Of a stretch of DNA of 64,000 bases, positions 16,750 to 23,907 are shown in pieces. Origin of the DNA: CAMPJU01 sp036675265. GTDB taxonomy: Bacteria; Pseudomonadota; Gammaproteobacteria; Xanthomonadales; Xanthomonadaceae. Where the stretch lies: the NCBI GenBank assembly GCA_036675265.1, contig JAKFFJ010000073.1, positions 62,001 through 126,000 of the forward strand, in the 5' to 3' direction. The notes beneath the pieces are model-generated. The model saw only the letters and a program-made list of their open reading frames with translations. It searched no databases and had not been told where the DNA came from. Positions within the stretch are counted from its first letter, which is position 1, and each line of letters begins with the position of its first letter. Position numbers and translations under genes: made by a program.

Positions 16750-17306
16750 ACGACACCGCGCCCGACCGGATGCGCTGGGTGCCGCTGGCCGTTTTCGCTG
16801 CGCTGGCCGTGTTGCTCGCCGCCGGCGTGTGGATGAGCCGCCAGCCCGATCGCGATGCCCTGCCCTCGCCGCTGGTCGGCAAGCCGGCGCCCGACTTCGC
16901 GCTGCCGGTGCTGCACGAGCCCGGGCGCATCGTCACGCTCGACGACCTGCGCGGCGCGCCGTTCGTCATGAACGTGTGGGGCAGCTGGTGCCCGGAGTGC
17001 CGCGTCGAGCACCCGGTGCTGACCCGCTTCGCCGAGACCCGCCGCGTGCGCGTCGTCGGCTACAACTGGAACGACGAGCCCGCCGACGCGCTGCGCTGGC
17101 TGGAACAGTTCGGCAATCCGTACTGGCTGGTGCTCGCCGACCGCGAGGGCGGCACCGCCATCGACTGGGGCATCTACGGGGCGCCGGAGACGTTCCTGGT
17201 CGATGCAGGCGGGATCATCCGCTGGAAACACGTGGGTGCGATGGACGAGGCCGTGGTGCGCGACGGCCTGTTGCCCGCGCTCGAGGCACTCGAGGCGCCG
17301 CCGTGA
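16746..17306 (+). CDS. ccmG: Thiol:disulfide interchange protein CcmG (DsbE)
   Basis: Membrane-anchored periplasmic thioredoxin that reduces the apocytochrome heme-binding cysteines, or CcmH. It has 186 residues: membrane anchor at about 11-30, then a thioredoxin fold with active site WGSWCPEC (Cys82 and Cys85) and the CcmG-type insert RVVGYNWNDEPADALRWL. GAPETFLVD is the cis-Pro loop region. It starts 4 bases within the end of ccmF and overlaps ccmH. Confidence 0.95.
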   Translation: MNDTAPDRMRWVPLAVFAALAVLLAAGVWMSRQPDRDALPSPLVGKPAPDFALPVLHEPGRIVTLDDLRGAPFVMNVWGSWCPECRVEHPVLTRFAETRRVRVVGYNWNDEPADALRWLEQFGNPYWLVLADREGGTAIDWGIYGAPETFLVDAGGIIRWKHVGAMDEAVVRDGLLPALEALEAPP

Positions 17307-17758
17307 CCGCGGCCATCCGCGCCCTGCTGTTCGCCATCGCCCTGGGTGCGGCGCCGGCATGGGCAGTGCCTGCCGTCCAGGACGACGGCGCGGCGCCGCT
17401 CCGGTTCGAGGACGCCGCCGAGGCCCGGCGCTTCCGAACCCTGGTGTCGGAACTGCGTTGCGTGATGTGCCAGAACCAGTCGCTCGCCGATTCGGACGCG
17501 CTGATCGCGCACGCGTTGCGCGCCGAAGTCCTCGGGTTGATGCGCCAGGGCCTGGACGACGACGCGATCAAGGCGCACCTGGTGGCGCGCTATGGCGAGT
17601 TCGTGCTCTACCGCCCGCGCGTGGCGCCGACCACGTGGCTGCTCTGGTTCGGGCCGGGGGTGCTGCTCCTGTTCGGCGGGATCGTGGTGGTCCGGCTGGT
17701 GCGGAAGGGAAGCGGCAAGCGCCTGGACGTGCCCGAGGACGGGGAGCAGGAGTGGTGA
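17303..17758 (+). CDS. ccmH: Cytochrome c maturation protein CcmH
   Basis: Subunit of the heme ligation complex that reduces or holds the apocytochrome CXXCH thiols. It has 151 residues: signal peptide (VTAAIRALLFAIALGAAPAWA), redox motif LRCVMCQNQS with Cys53 and Cys56, and a C-terminal membrane anchor near WLLWFGPGVLLLFGGIVVV. It is the short CcmH form, with the TPR part encoded separately as ccmI. The GTG start at 17303 overlaps the ccmG stop. Confidence 0.94.
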   Translation: MTAAIRALLFAIALGAAPAWAVPAVQDDGAAPLRFEDAAEARRFRTLVSELRCVMCQNQSLADSDALIAHALRAEVLGLMRQGLDDDAIKAHLVARYGEFVLYRPRVAPTTWLLWFGPGVLLLFGGIVVVRLVRKGSGKRLDVPEDGEQEW

Positions 17759-18762
17759 ACGCCGCAGCGGCATCGGCGGTGTTCGTGCTCGCGGCCGTCG
17801 CGCTCGCCGCCCTGGTGGCGGCCGTCGTGCTGCGTCCGTTGTGGCGCACGGCACGGGGACCGGCGCTGGCGCTCGGGACCGGCGTCGTCGTGATGGCCGG
17901 CCTGCTGTACCTGCTGGTCGGCACGCCTGCCGCCCTGGATCCGACCACGCACCAGCGGCCGGACTCGATGGAGGACGCCATCGCCCAGCTGGAAGCAGAA
18001 CTCGAACGATCGCCGCAGCAGGCGGAGGGCTGGCGCCTGCTGGGACGCGCGAAGGGTGCGCAGGGTCGCGTTGCGGAGGCGGCCGATGCGTTCGCGCAAG
18101 CCGCGCGCCTGCTGCCCGACGATCCCGATGTCCTGGTCGAGGCCGCCCAGGCGCGTGCACTCGCCCGCGGCGACCGGCTGCTGGATCCGCAATCGGTGGC
18201 CTGGCTGGAGCATGCGCTGGCGGTAGCGCCCGATCACCAGCGCGCACGCTGGTTCCGCGGCATCGCGCACCGCCAGGCGGGCGATCCCGCGGCGGCGGCG
18301 CGCACCTGGCAACCGCTGCTGGACAGGGTCGACGCGACGACCGCCGCCAGCCTGCGCGAACAGGTCGATGTCGCGCGTGCCGAAGCCGGGTTGCCGCCGC
18401 TGCCCGGGGGAGACGCCACCGGTCGTGGGATCACCGTCACCGTCGACGTCGCGCCTGCCCTCGCCGATCGCATCCCGGCGGGCGCCACCCTGTACGTCAT
18501 CGCGCGCGCCTCCGGCGGCACCCCGGTCCCGGTCGCAGTCGAGCGGGTCGCGGCCACGGGCTTCCCCATCGAAGTCACGCTCGACGATGCCGACAGCCTG
18601 ATGCCGACCGCGCGGCTGTCGCAGGTGTCCGCCGTCGAGGTGGCGGCGCGGATCTCCGCAAGCGGCGACGCCACGGCAGCGGCGGGCGACCTCGAGTCGG
18701 CCACGGTCGCTGCATCGCCTGGCGGGTCGATCGCCGCCACCATCGACCGTGTGGTCGAATAA
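17755..18762 (+). CDS. ccmI: Cytochrome c maturation TPR protein CcmI
   Basis: Apocytochrome c chaperone, 335 residues. Two N-terminal membrane segments (about 5-27 and 38-58) precede the motif RPDSMEDAIAQLEAELERSP, where TPR repeats begin and run to about residue 210. A C-terminal domain of about 120 residues (ITVTVDVAPALADRIPAGATLYVIARASGG in part) resembles the CycH C-terminus. The GTG start overlaps the ccmH TGA. The last gene of the ccm operon; metX begins 6 bases later. Confidence 0.9.
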   Translation: MNAAAASAVFVLAAVALAALVAAVVLRPLWRTARGPALALGTGVVVMAGLLYLLVGTPAALDPTTHQRPDSMEDAIAQLEAELERSPQQAEGWRLLGRAKGAQGRVAEAADAFAQAARLLPDDPDVLVEAAQARALARGDRLLDPQSVAWLEHALAVAPDHQRARWFRGIAHRQAGDPAAAARTWQPLLDRVDATTAASLREQVDVARAEAGLPPLPGGDATGRGITVTVDVAPALADRIPAGATLYVIARASGGTPVPVAVERVAATGFPIEVTLDDADSLMPTARLSQVSAVEVAARISASGDATAAAGDLESATVAASPGGSIAATIDRVVE

Positions 18763-18768
18763 CGACGC

Positions 18769-19884
18769 ATGACCGAGTTCATCCCGCCTGCCACGCAGTA
18801 CGTCGCCCTGCCCGACGGCTTCCCCATGAAACGCGGCGGCACGCTGCATGGCGCACGCATCGCCTACGAGACCTGGGGCACGCGCAATGCCGCGGGCGAC
18901 AACTCGATCCTGATCCTGACGGGGCTGTCGCCCGACGCGCACGCGGCCGCCAGCGCCGCCAACCCGGCCCCTGGCTGGTGGGACGCCATGGTCGGCCCCG
19001 GCAAGCCGATCGACACCGACCAGTGGCACGTGGTCTGCGTCAATTCGCTGGGCAGCTGCAAGGGGTCGACCGGGCCGGCGAGCCTCGACCCGGCGACCGG
19101 CGAGCCCTGGCGCCTGGCGTTCCCCGAACTCTCGATCGAGGACGGCGCCGATGCCGCCGCGCATGTCGTGCGGGCGCTCGGCATCGAGCGGCTGGCCTGC
19201 GTCATCGGCAATTCGATGGGCGGCATGTCGGCGCTCGCGTTGCTGCAGCGCCATCCCGGGCTGGCGCGGACCCATGTCAATGTCTCGGGCGCCGCGCGCG
19301 CGCTGCCGTTCTCGATCGCGATCCGCTCGCTGCAGCGCGAGGCCATCCGCCTCGACCCGGCCTGGAACGACGGCCATTACGACGAGGCGCACTACCCCGA
19401 ATCCGGCATGCGCATGGCGCGCAAGCTGGGCGTGATCACCTATCGCTCGGCGCTGGAATGGGACGGCCGCTTCGGCCGCGTGCGCCTGGACTCGGACCGC
19501 CGCGACGACGAGGATCCGTTCGGCCTCGAATTCGAAGTCGAGAGCTACCTCGAGGGACACGCCCGTCGTTTCGTCCGCAGCTTCGATCCGAACTGCTACC
19601 TGTACCTGAGTCGCTCGATGGACTGGTTCGACCTGGGCGAAGCCCATGGCGGCGACACCCTGGCGGCCCTCGCCGCACTGCGCGTCGACAAGGCGCTGGC
19701 GATCGGCGTGCAGACCGACATCCTGTTCCCGCTGCAGCAGCAGGAGGAAGTCGCCGACGGCCTGCGCGCGGGCGGCACCGATGCGACCTTCCTGCCCCTG
19801 CCCTCGCCACAGGGCCACGACGCCTTCCTGGTGGACATCGAGCGGTTCGGGCCCGCCATCCGGAGCTTCCTCGACAAGGTGTAG
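18769..19884 (+). CDS. MetX-family acyltransferase (homoserine or serine O-succinyl/acetyltransferase)
   Basis: Alpha/beta-hydrolase acyltransferase of 371 residues. The nucleophile is Ser149 in CVIGNSMGGM; the remaining triad is visible in GVQTDILFPL (Asp) and PQGHDAFLVD (His). The VNSLGSCKGSTGPAS segment is the family's oxyanion/substrate loop. The automatic name is homoserine O-acetyltransferase MetX, but MetX relatives from Xanthomonadales have been characterised as serine O-succinyltransferases in cysteine synthesis, so the substrate is open. The following gene is a cysteine dioxygenase-type cupin, consistent with sulphur amino acid metabolism. Confidence 0.88.
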   Translation: MTEFIPPATQYVALPDGFPMKRGGTLHGARIAYETWGTRNAAGDNSILILTGLSPDAHAAASAANPAPGWWDAMVGPGKPIDTDQWHVVCVNSLGSCKGSTGPASLDPATGEPWRLAFPELSIEDGADAAAHVVRALGIERLACVIGNSMGGMSALALLQRHPGLARTHVNVSGAARALPFSIAIRSLQREAIRLDPAWNDGHYDEAHYPESGMRMARKLGVITYRSALEWDGRFGRVRLDSDRRDDEDPFGLEFEVESYLEGHARRFVRSFDPNCYLYLSRSMDWFDLGEAHGGDTLAALAALRVDKALAIGVQTDILFPLQQQEEVADGLRAGGTDATFLPLPSPQGHDAFLVDIERFGPAIRSFLDKV

Positions 19885-19890
19885 GGTCCT

Positions 19891-19914
19891 TGTGGGAGCC
19901 GCCACGGCGGCGAA
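19891..19914 (+). repeat. REP-like palindromic element (family A), single-arm copy
   Basis: TGTGGGAGCCGCCACGGCGG and four more bases, lying 6 bases after the metX-family stop. It matches 23 of 24 bases of the element inside nuoG (40939-40962). The GCCGCC/GGCGGC core is itself a hairpin. Only one arm is present here, whereas nuoG has both. Confidence 0.75.
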
Positions 19915-19940
19915 AAGCCACCCCGCGCTAAACTGCCCCC

Positions 19941-20540
19941 ATGCCCGCATCCGCCCAAGACGACCACTGCCTCCCGTTCCCCGGCCGCGACCGCCTGGTC
20001 GCCGCCCTGGACGAGGCGGTCGGCGCAGGCGACCAGCACGCGGTCACTTCGTCGCTGCGCAACACCCTGTGCCGGATGATCCGCGACCGCCAGCTCCAGC
20101 TGCCGGCCTGCGTCTTCGAGCCCATCACCGACCACTACGCCCGCCGCGAGATCTACCGCAGCGCCACCCACGGCTACAGCGTGGTGGCGATGACCTGGGG
20201 TCCCGGCCAGGGCACCCCGGTCCACGACCACTCGGGCCTGTGGTGCGTGGAGGGCGTCTGGGACGGCCAGCTCGAGATCACCCAGTACGAGCTGCTCGAG
20301 CGCGACGGCGAAAACTTCCGGTTCCGCGCCGCCGGCGGCATGCAGGCCGGCCCCGGCAGCGCCGGCAGCCTGATCCCGCCGCACGAGTACCACGCGATCC
20401 GCAATGCCAGCCCGGACGCCGTCGCGGTGTCGGTGCACATCTACAAGGCGCCGATGGAGTGCTGCTCGATGTTCGTCCCGCGCGCCGGCGAGTGGTACGT
20501 CCGCGCCGACAAGGCGCTTGAGACCGACGAAGCCGTATAA
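19941..20540 (+). CDS. Cysteine dioxygenase-family cupin
   Basis: Non-heme iron cupin of 199 residues resembling bacterial cysteine (or 3-mercaptopropionate) dioxygenases. The metal-binding motif is GTPVHDHSGLWCVEGVWDG with His95 and His97; the third His is in LIPPHEYHAIRN (148 or 151). This family oxidises thiols such as cysteine to sulfinates. Whether cysteine is the true substrate cannot be read from sequence. Its TAA stop codon is part of the TATAAT box in front of tRNA-Leu. Confidence 0.83.
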   Translation: MPASAQDDHCLPFPGRDRLVAALDEAVGAGDQHAVTSSLRNTLCRMIRDRQLQLPACVFEPITDHYARREIYRSATHGYSVVAMTWGPGQGTPVHDHSGLWCVEGVWDGQLEITQYELLERDGENFRFRAAGGMQAGPGSAGSLIPPHEYHAIRNASPDAVAVSVHIYKAPMECCSMFVPRAGEWYVRADKALETDEAV

Positions 20541-20541
20541 T
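20536..20541 (+). promoter_or_regulatory. Perfect -10 box for tRNA-Leu, overlapping the upstream stop codon
   Basis: TATAAT ends 10 bases before the tRNA 5' end. Its TAA is the stop codon of the upstream cupin gene. The -35 region 17 bases upstream (near 20513) is poor; TTGAGA at 20518 is too close. Confidence 0.55.
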
Positions 20542-20551
20542 TCCCGGCCGC

Positions 20552-20638
20552 GCCGGAGTGGCGGAATCGGTAGACGCAGCGGACTCAAAATCCGCCGCCC
20601 TTAAAAGCGTGTGGGTTCGAGTCCCACCTCCGGCACCA
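20552..20638 (+). tRNA. tRNA-Leu (anticodon CAA)
   Basis: Acceptor stem GCCGGAG pairs with CTCCGGC. The anticodon stem GCGGA/TCCGC encloses loop CTCAAAA, giving anticodon CAA, which reads UUG. The long variable arm (GCCCTTAAAAGCGT) is typical of Leu, and the T arm GTGGG-TTCGAGT-CCCAC is intact. CCA is encoded at 20636-20638. Confidence 0.97.
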
Positions 20639-20732
20639 AGGCGCCACGCAAAGTCGCCAGGCAAAAAGAAGGCCCGGTCACCGGAACCTCAATCCCGATA
20701 GGCCGAGCCCTCCGCGTCGGAGCTTTGCACGT

Positions 20733-20760
20733 GACGGGGTGTTCGCCCGTCGGTGTTTTT
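20733..20760 (+). terminator. Possible intrinsic terminator downstream of tRNA-Leu
   Basis: GACGGG at 20733-20738 pairs with CCCGTC at 20746-20751 around a 7-base loop, followed 4 bases later by TTTTT. It lies about 95 bases past the tRNA and points at the convergent gene. The short stem makes this tentative. Confidence 0.4.
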
Positions 20761-20792
20761 CTCCGACGCCTGCGACCTTACGCCGGGACCCG

Positions 20793-21281
20793 TTAGCGCT
20801 CCGTAAAACGGTCTTGCCGCTCGTCGGCAGGCTGGCCGGCGCCACTGGATGGCGGCGCGACGTTCCACGGCCACCAGCCCCGCCCCGTCGCCGCATACCG
20901 GTCTGCCGCGCGCTCGAAGCGGTTGCGCACGCCGATGCCGCCGAACGCGAAATAAACAGGCAGGAACAGCGGGCCGAGCACCATGTACTGGAACACATGT
21001 GCGCGTTCATGGTCGGCAAGCGTGACTTCGGGTTCCTCGCAGAGCCCGGCGCGGTGTGCGTAGGTCCGGCAATGGCCGTCCAGGCTGTCGCCCGTATGCA
21101 GGATGGTGTTGCCCAGCGTCAGCGCGCCGCCCGGTCCCCATGGGAAACGCTGGAACACCACGGCCAGCTCGCGCGGGCGCCAGTGCACGGTGGCGCCGCG
21201 CGCCAGGCCGGCGACGCCGGCGAGCAGGCCCAGCACGGTGTTCGGCAACGTCCATGCCGCGCCGAGCAGGCGCAGCGCCAC
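20793..21281 (-). CDS. Membrane-associated protein with an HExxH zinc-peptidase-like motif
   Basis: Not assigned to a named family. A hydrophobic N-terminus (LLGAAWTLPNTVLGLLAGVAGL) precedes a region containing HERAH (an HExxH motif) in VTLADHERAHVFQYMVLGP, then a second hydrophobic stretch and RFERAADRYAA, whose Glu and Asp are placed like the third-ligand helix of M48-type gluzincins. It could be a small integral-membrane metallopeptidase or a degenerate relative. No ATG fits: the GTG at 21279-21281 gives 162 residues, while a CTG at 21297-21299 would overlap the pspC stop. Confidence 0.65.
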   Translation of the reverse strand: MALRLLGAAWTLPNTVLGLLAGVAGLARGATVHWRPRELAVVFQRFPWGPGGALTLGNTILHTGDSLDGHCRTYAHRAGLCEEPEVTLADHERAHVFQYMVLGPLFLPVYFAFGGIGVRNRFERAADRYAATGRGWWPWNVAPPSSGAGQPADERQDRFTER

Positions 21282-21295
21282 CAGCGCGGCGACCT

Positions 21296-21499
21296 TCAGG
21301 CGCCACCCTCCAGCGGCATCAGCAGCCACAGGATCAGGTAGACGATGATCCCGGGGAACGCGGCCGAGGCGATCGAGAGGATCACGAACAGCACGCGAAC
21401 CAGCGTGGAGTTCCAGCCGAAGCGCTGGGCAATGCCACCCATGACGCCGGCGATCATCCGGTCGTCGCGCGAGCGGGTGAACGGTCGGTGGTCGGTCAT
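21296..21499 (-). CDS. PspC-domain membrane protein
   Basis: A 67-residue PspC-type protein. The hallmark is RMIAGVMGGIAQRFGWNSTLVRVLFVILS, followed by one membrane segment (ASAAFPGIIVYLILWLLMPL). Full PspC regulators carry more C-terminal sequence; this is only the domain itself, a common stand-alone form. It probably sits in the inner membrane. It is followed directly by the HExxH membrane protein gene on the same strand, probably co-transcribed. Confidence 0.88.
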   Translation of the reverse strand: MTDHRPFTRSRDDRMIAGVMGGIAQRFGWNSTLVRVLFVILSIASAAFPGIIVYLILWLLMPLEGGA

Positions 21500-21545
21500 C
21501 GGGCGCTCTCCGCAAAAGGTCGGCCCGATGCTAGCGCACCGCGCA

Positions 21546-22163
21546 TCAAGGTTTCGGGATGCGCAGCGTCTTGCTGATCATCAAGGAACCGGACAACGCA
21601 TACACCAGCACCAGCGGATGCAGCTGCCACGGGCCCAGGCGCACCATGCCACCCCACAGGTCGTCGCCGATCGCGCCCGTGGCCGCGGCCCCGGCCAGCA
21701 AGCCGACGATCACCACGCTGGTCGGGATCGGCGTCCCTTCGAAATACTTCACCTTGCCCTCGGCACCGGCCAGTTGCTCGGCGGTGACGTTGTACCGCGC
21801 CAGGCGGCTGACGCCGCAGCCGACGAAGAAGCTGAGCACGATCCAGTCCCACCCGCCCTGCAGGCCGCAGGCATAGCCCAGCGCCGCGGGCGCGACGCCG
21901 AACGAGATCACGTCCGACAGCGAATCCAGCTCGCGCCCGAGCGTGGACGCCGACTGGCGCCAGCGCGCCACCCGGCCGTCCAGCGCATCGAACACGAAGG
22001 CCAGCGGGATCAGCGCCATGCCCACGAGCAGGTCGCGCACGCCCCCTTCCTGCAGGAAGCGCATCGACGCGAACACCGCGCCGGTGCCGCAGAAGGCATT
22101 GGCCAGCGTGAACCAGTCGGCGAGGTGGAACTCGCGCAGCAGCGAGAAATGGCGCGGCTTCAT
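21546..22163 (-). CDS. pssA: CDP-diacylglycerol-serine O-phosphatidyltransferase PssA
   Basis: Makes phosphatidylserine, the precursor of phosphatidylethanolamine. It has 205 residues and several membrane segments. The CDP-alcohol phosphotransferase signature D-G-x2-A-R-x8-G-x3-D-x3-D is complete in DALDGRVARW...LGRELDSLSD. The start MKPRHFSLLREFHLADWFTLAN was chosen because it matches the usual PssA N-terminus; the frame remains open upstream across the next gene without homology. Confidence 0.9.
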   Translation of the reverse strand: MKPRHFSLLREFHLADWFTLANAFCGTGAVFASMRFLQEGGVRDLLVGMALIPLAFVFDALDGRVARWRQSASTLGRELDSLSDVISFGVAPAALGYACGLQGGWDWIVLSFFVGCGVSRLARYNVTAEQLAGAEGKVKYFEGTPIPTSVVIVGLLAGAAATGAIGDDLWGGMVRLGPWQLHPLVLVYALSGSLMISKTLRIPKP

Positions 22164-22179
22164 GCGCAGGCCAGTGTCG

Positions 22180-22629
22180 TCAGTGCAGCCAGCCGCGCGC
22201 TTCGGCGCGCCGGGCGAACCAGTAGAGCAGCGCGGCCACCGCCAGGATGAAGACCGGCAGGCCCAGTGCCTGCACCGCCCCCAGCAACGCCACGGCTTCG
22301 CCCAGGAAGGCCTGCCACACGAACTGCGCAATGACGGCGAGCAACGACAGCAGCAACAGCCAGGTCGCGGCGCGGCGGCGCAGCACCAGCATCAGGCTGC
22401 CCAGCGCGCCGGCACCGACGGCGACCCCATAGGCCACCCAGGTCCAGCCGGGCATCGCGGCGTAGAGCGACTGCTGCTCGGCCGGCAGCGCCGCCAGCGC
22501 CTCGGGGGACATCGAAAACTGCATGGCGAACATCGCCACGCCGATCAGGTTCCAGAGCAGCGCGGCGACCGCGGCGATCGTGTACCAGGCCGGACGGGGC
22601 GCTGCATGGGTGGCGGTGGTGGCGTTCAT
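22180..22629 (-). CDS. Four-helix inner-membrane protein, function unknown
   Basis: A 149-residue hydrophobic protein with about four membrane segments: AAVAALLWNLIGVAMFAMQF, then WVAYGVAVGAGALGSLMLVL after a loop containing MPGWTW, then WLLLLSLLAVIAQFVWQAFL and LGLPVFILAVAALLYWFA. The pattern (W-N-L-x-G start, polar loop EALAALPAEQQSLYAAMP) is seen in uncharacterised gammaproteobacterial membrane proteins. It lies 16 bases upstream of pssA on the same strand. Confidence 0.75.
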   Translation of the reverse strand: MNATTATHAAPRPAWYTIAAVAALLWNLIGVAMFAMQFSMSPEALAALPAEQQSLYAAMPGWTWVAYGVAVGAGALGSLMLVLRRRAATWLLLLSLLAVIAQFVWQAFLGEAVALLGAVQALGLPVFILAVAALLYWFARRAEARGWLH

Positions 22630-22697
22630 GGCTTCCCCTCCCCGGGGCGTTGGCGGACGGTCCCGAGCATACTCCGGGCACGGACCACCGGCTTGCC

Positions 22698-23807
22698 ATG
22701 ACCGACCTTCCGCCCCGCAAGATCATCCATGTCGACATGGACGCGTTCTACGCGTCCGTGGAACAGCGCGACGACCCCGCGCTCCGCGGGCGGCCGGTGG
22801 TCGTCGCCTGGCGTGGGGCGCGCTCGGTGGTCGTGGCCGCCAGTTACGAGGCGCGCCGGTTCGGCGTGCGGTCGGCCATGCCTGCGGTGCGCGCCGAGCG
22901 CCTGTGTCCGCAGGCGGTCTTCGTGCCGCCCGACTTCACCCGCTACAAGGCGGTGTCCCGCCAGGTCCGCGCGATCTTCGAGCGGCATACGCCGCTGGTC
23001 GAGCCGCTCTCGCTGGACGAGGCCTACCTCGACGTCACCAACACCATGAGCGGCTTGCCGACGGCCACCGCGACGGCGGAGGCGATCCGCGCGGCGATCC
23101 GCGAGGAAACCGCCCTCACCGCGTCCGCCGGCGTCGCGCCGAACAAGTTCCTGGCGAAGATCGCATCGGACTGGAACAAGCCCGACGGCGTGTTCGTGCT
23201 GCGTCCGCACCAGGTCCTGGCGTTCCTCGCGCCGCTGCCGGTCGGCAGGCTGCCTGGCGTCGGCAAGGTGATGGAACGCCGCCTGGCCGCGCTGGGCCTG
23301 GCCACGGTCGGGCAGTTGCGCGACGTCCCGGCGGCGGAACTCGAGCGCCGCTTCGGGCGCTGGGGCCGGCGCCTGCACGAGCTGTCGCTCGGCATCGACG
23401 CGCATCCGGTGGTCACCGGGCGACCGACGCTGCAGGTCTCGTGCGAGGACACATTCGAGGCCGACCTGTTCCTCGCCGAACTGGAACCGCACCTGCGCCG
23501 CATCGCCGCAAAGACATGGGAGGGCTATCTGCGCGAACGCGAACGCAGCGGGCGCATCGCGCGCACCGTCGTGCTAAAGCTCAAGACCAGCGACTTCCGC
23601 GTGCTGACGCGAAGCCTGACGCCGGAGCGTTTCGCCGATTCCGCGACGACGCTGGGCGACATCGCCTGCGGGTTGCGGACCCGCGTCGACCTGCCGTCAC
23701 GCACGCGTTACCGGCTGGCCGGCGTGGGCGTTGCCGGGTTCATCGGTGCCGACAGCGTGGCGGTGCAGGACCGGCTGTTCGACATCCCGGATCTCGCCAC
23801 GCCCTAG
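22698..23807 (+). CDS. dinB: DNA polymerase IV (DinB)
   Basis: Y-family translesion polymerase, 369 residues. Catalytic motifs are HVDMDAFYASVEQRDD and the LSLDEAYLDVT pair of acidic residues; the little-finger domain begins near YLRERERSGRIARTVVLKLK. The last residues contain QDRLFDIPDL, which fits a QxxLF beta-clamp-binding motif. The start at MTDLPPRK was taken as closest to the conserved beginning. No clear LexA box was seen in the 68 bases before it. Confidence 0.95.
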   Translation: MTDLPPRKIIHVDMDAFYASVEQRDDPALRGRPVVVAWRGARSVVVAASYEARRFGVRSAMPAVRAERLCPQAVFVPPDFTRYKAVSRQVRAIFERHTPLVEPLSLDEAYLDVTNTMSGLPTATATAEAIRAAIREETALTASAGVAPNKFLAKIASDWNKPDGVFVLRPHQVLAFLAPLPVGRLPGVGKVMERRLAALGLATVGQLRDVPAAELERRFGRWGRRLHELSLGIDAHPVVTGRPTLQVSCEDTFEADLFLAELEPHLRRIAAKTWEGYLRERERSGRIARTVVLKLKTSDFRVLTRSLTPERFADSATTLGDIACGLRTRVDLPSRTRYRLAGVGVAGFIGADSVAVQDRLFDIPDLATP

Positions 23808-23856
23808 CCCGGCATCAGGCGCGTGGCCCTGGGGGTCCGGGTGGCCTGCCCCGCAA

Positions 23857-23884
23857 CGAAAAAGCGGGCCGAAGCCCGCTTTCC
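23857..23884 (-). terminator. Intrinsic terminator of the rpsO-pnp unit
   Basis: AAAGCGGGC (23861-23869) and GCCCGCTTT (23874-23882) form a perfect 9-bp stem with a CGAA loop. On the minus strand it is followed by a run of T (TTTTTCG), correct for leftward transcripts from pnp. dinB converges from the other side and may also use the hairpin. Confidence 0.9.
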
Positions 23885-23907
23885 GGATCCCTGGGGAACG
23901 GCGCCGG

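Noticed and set aside
22630..22697. LexA box in front of dinB
   Set aside because: No CTG-N10-CAG or close variant is visible in the gap.
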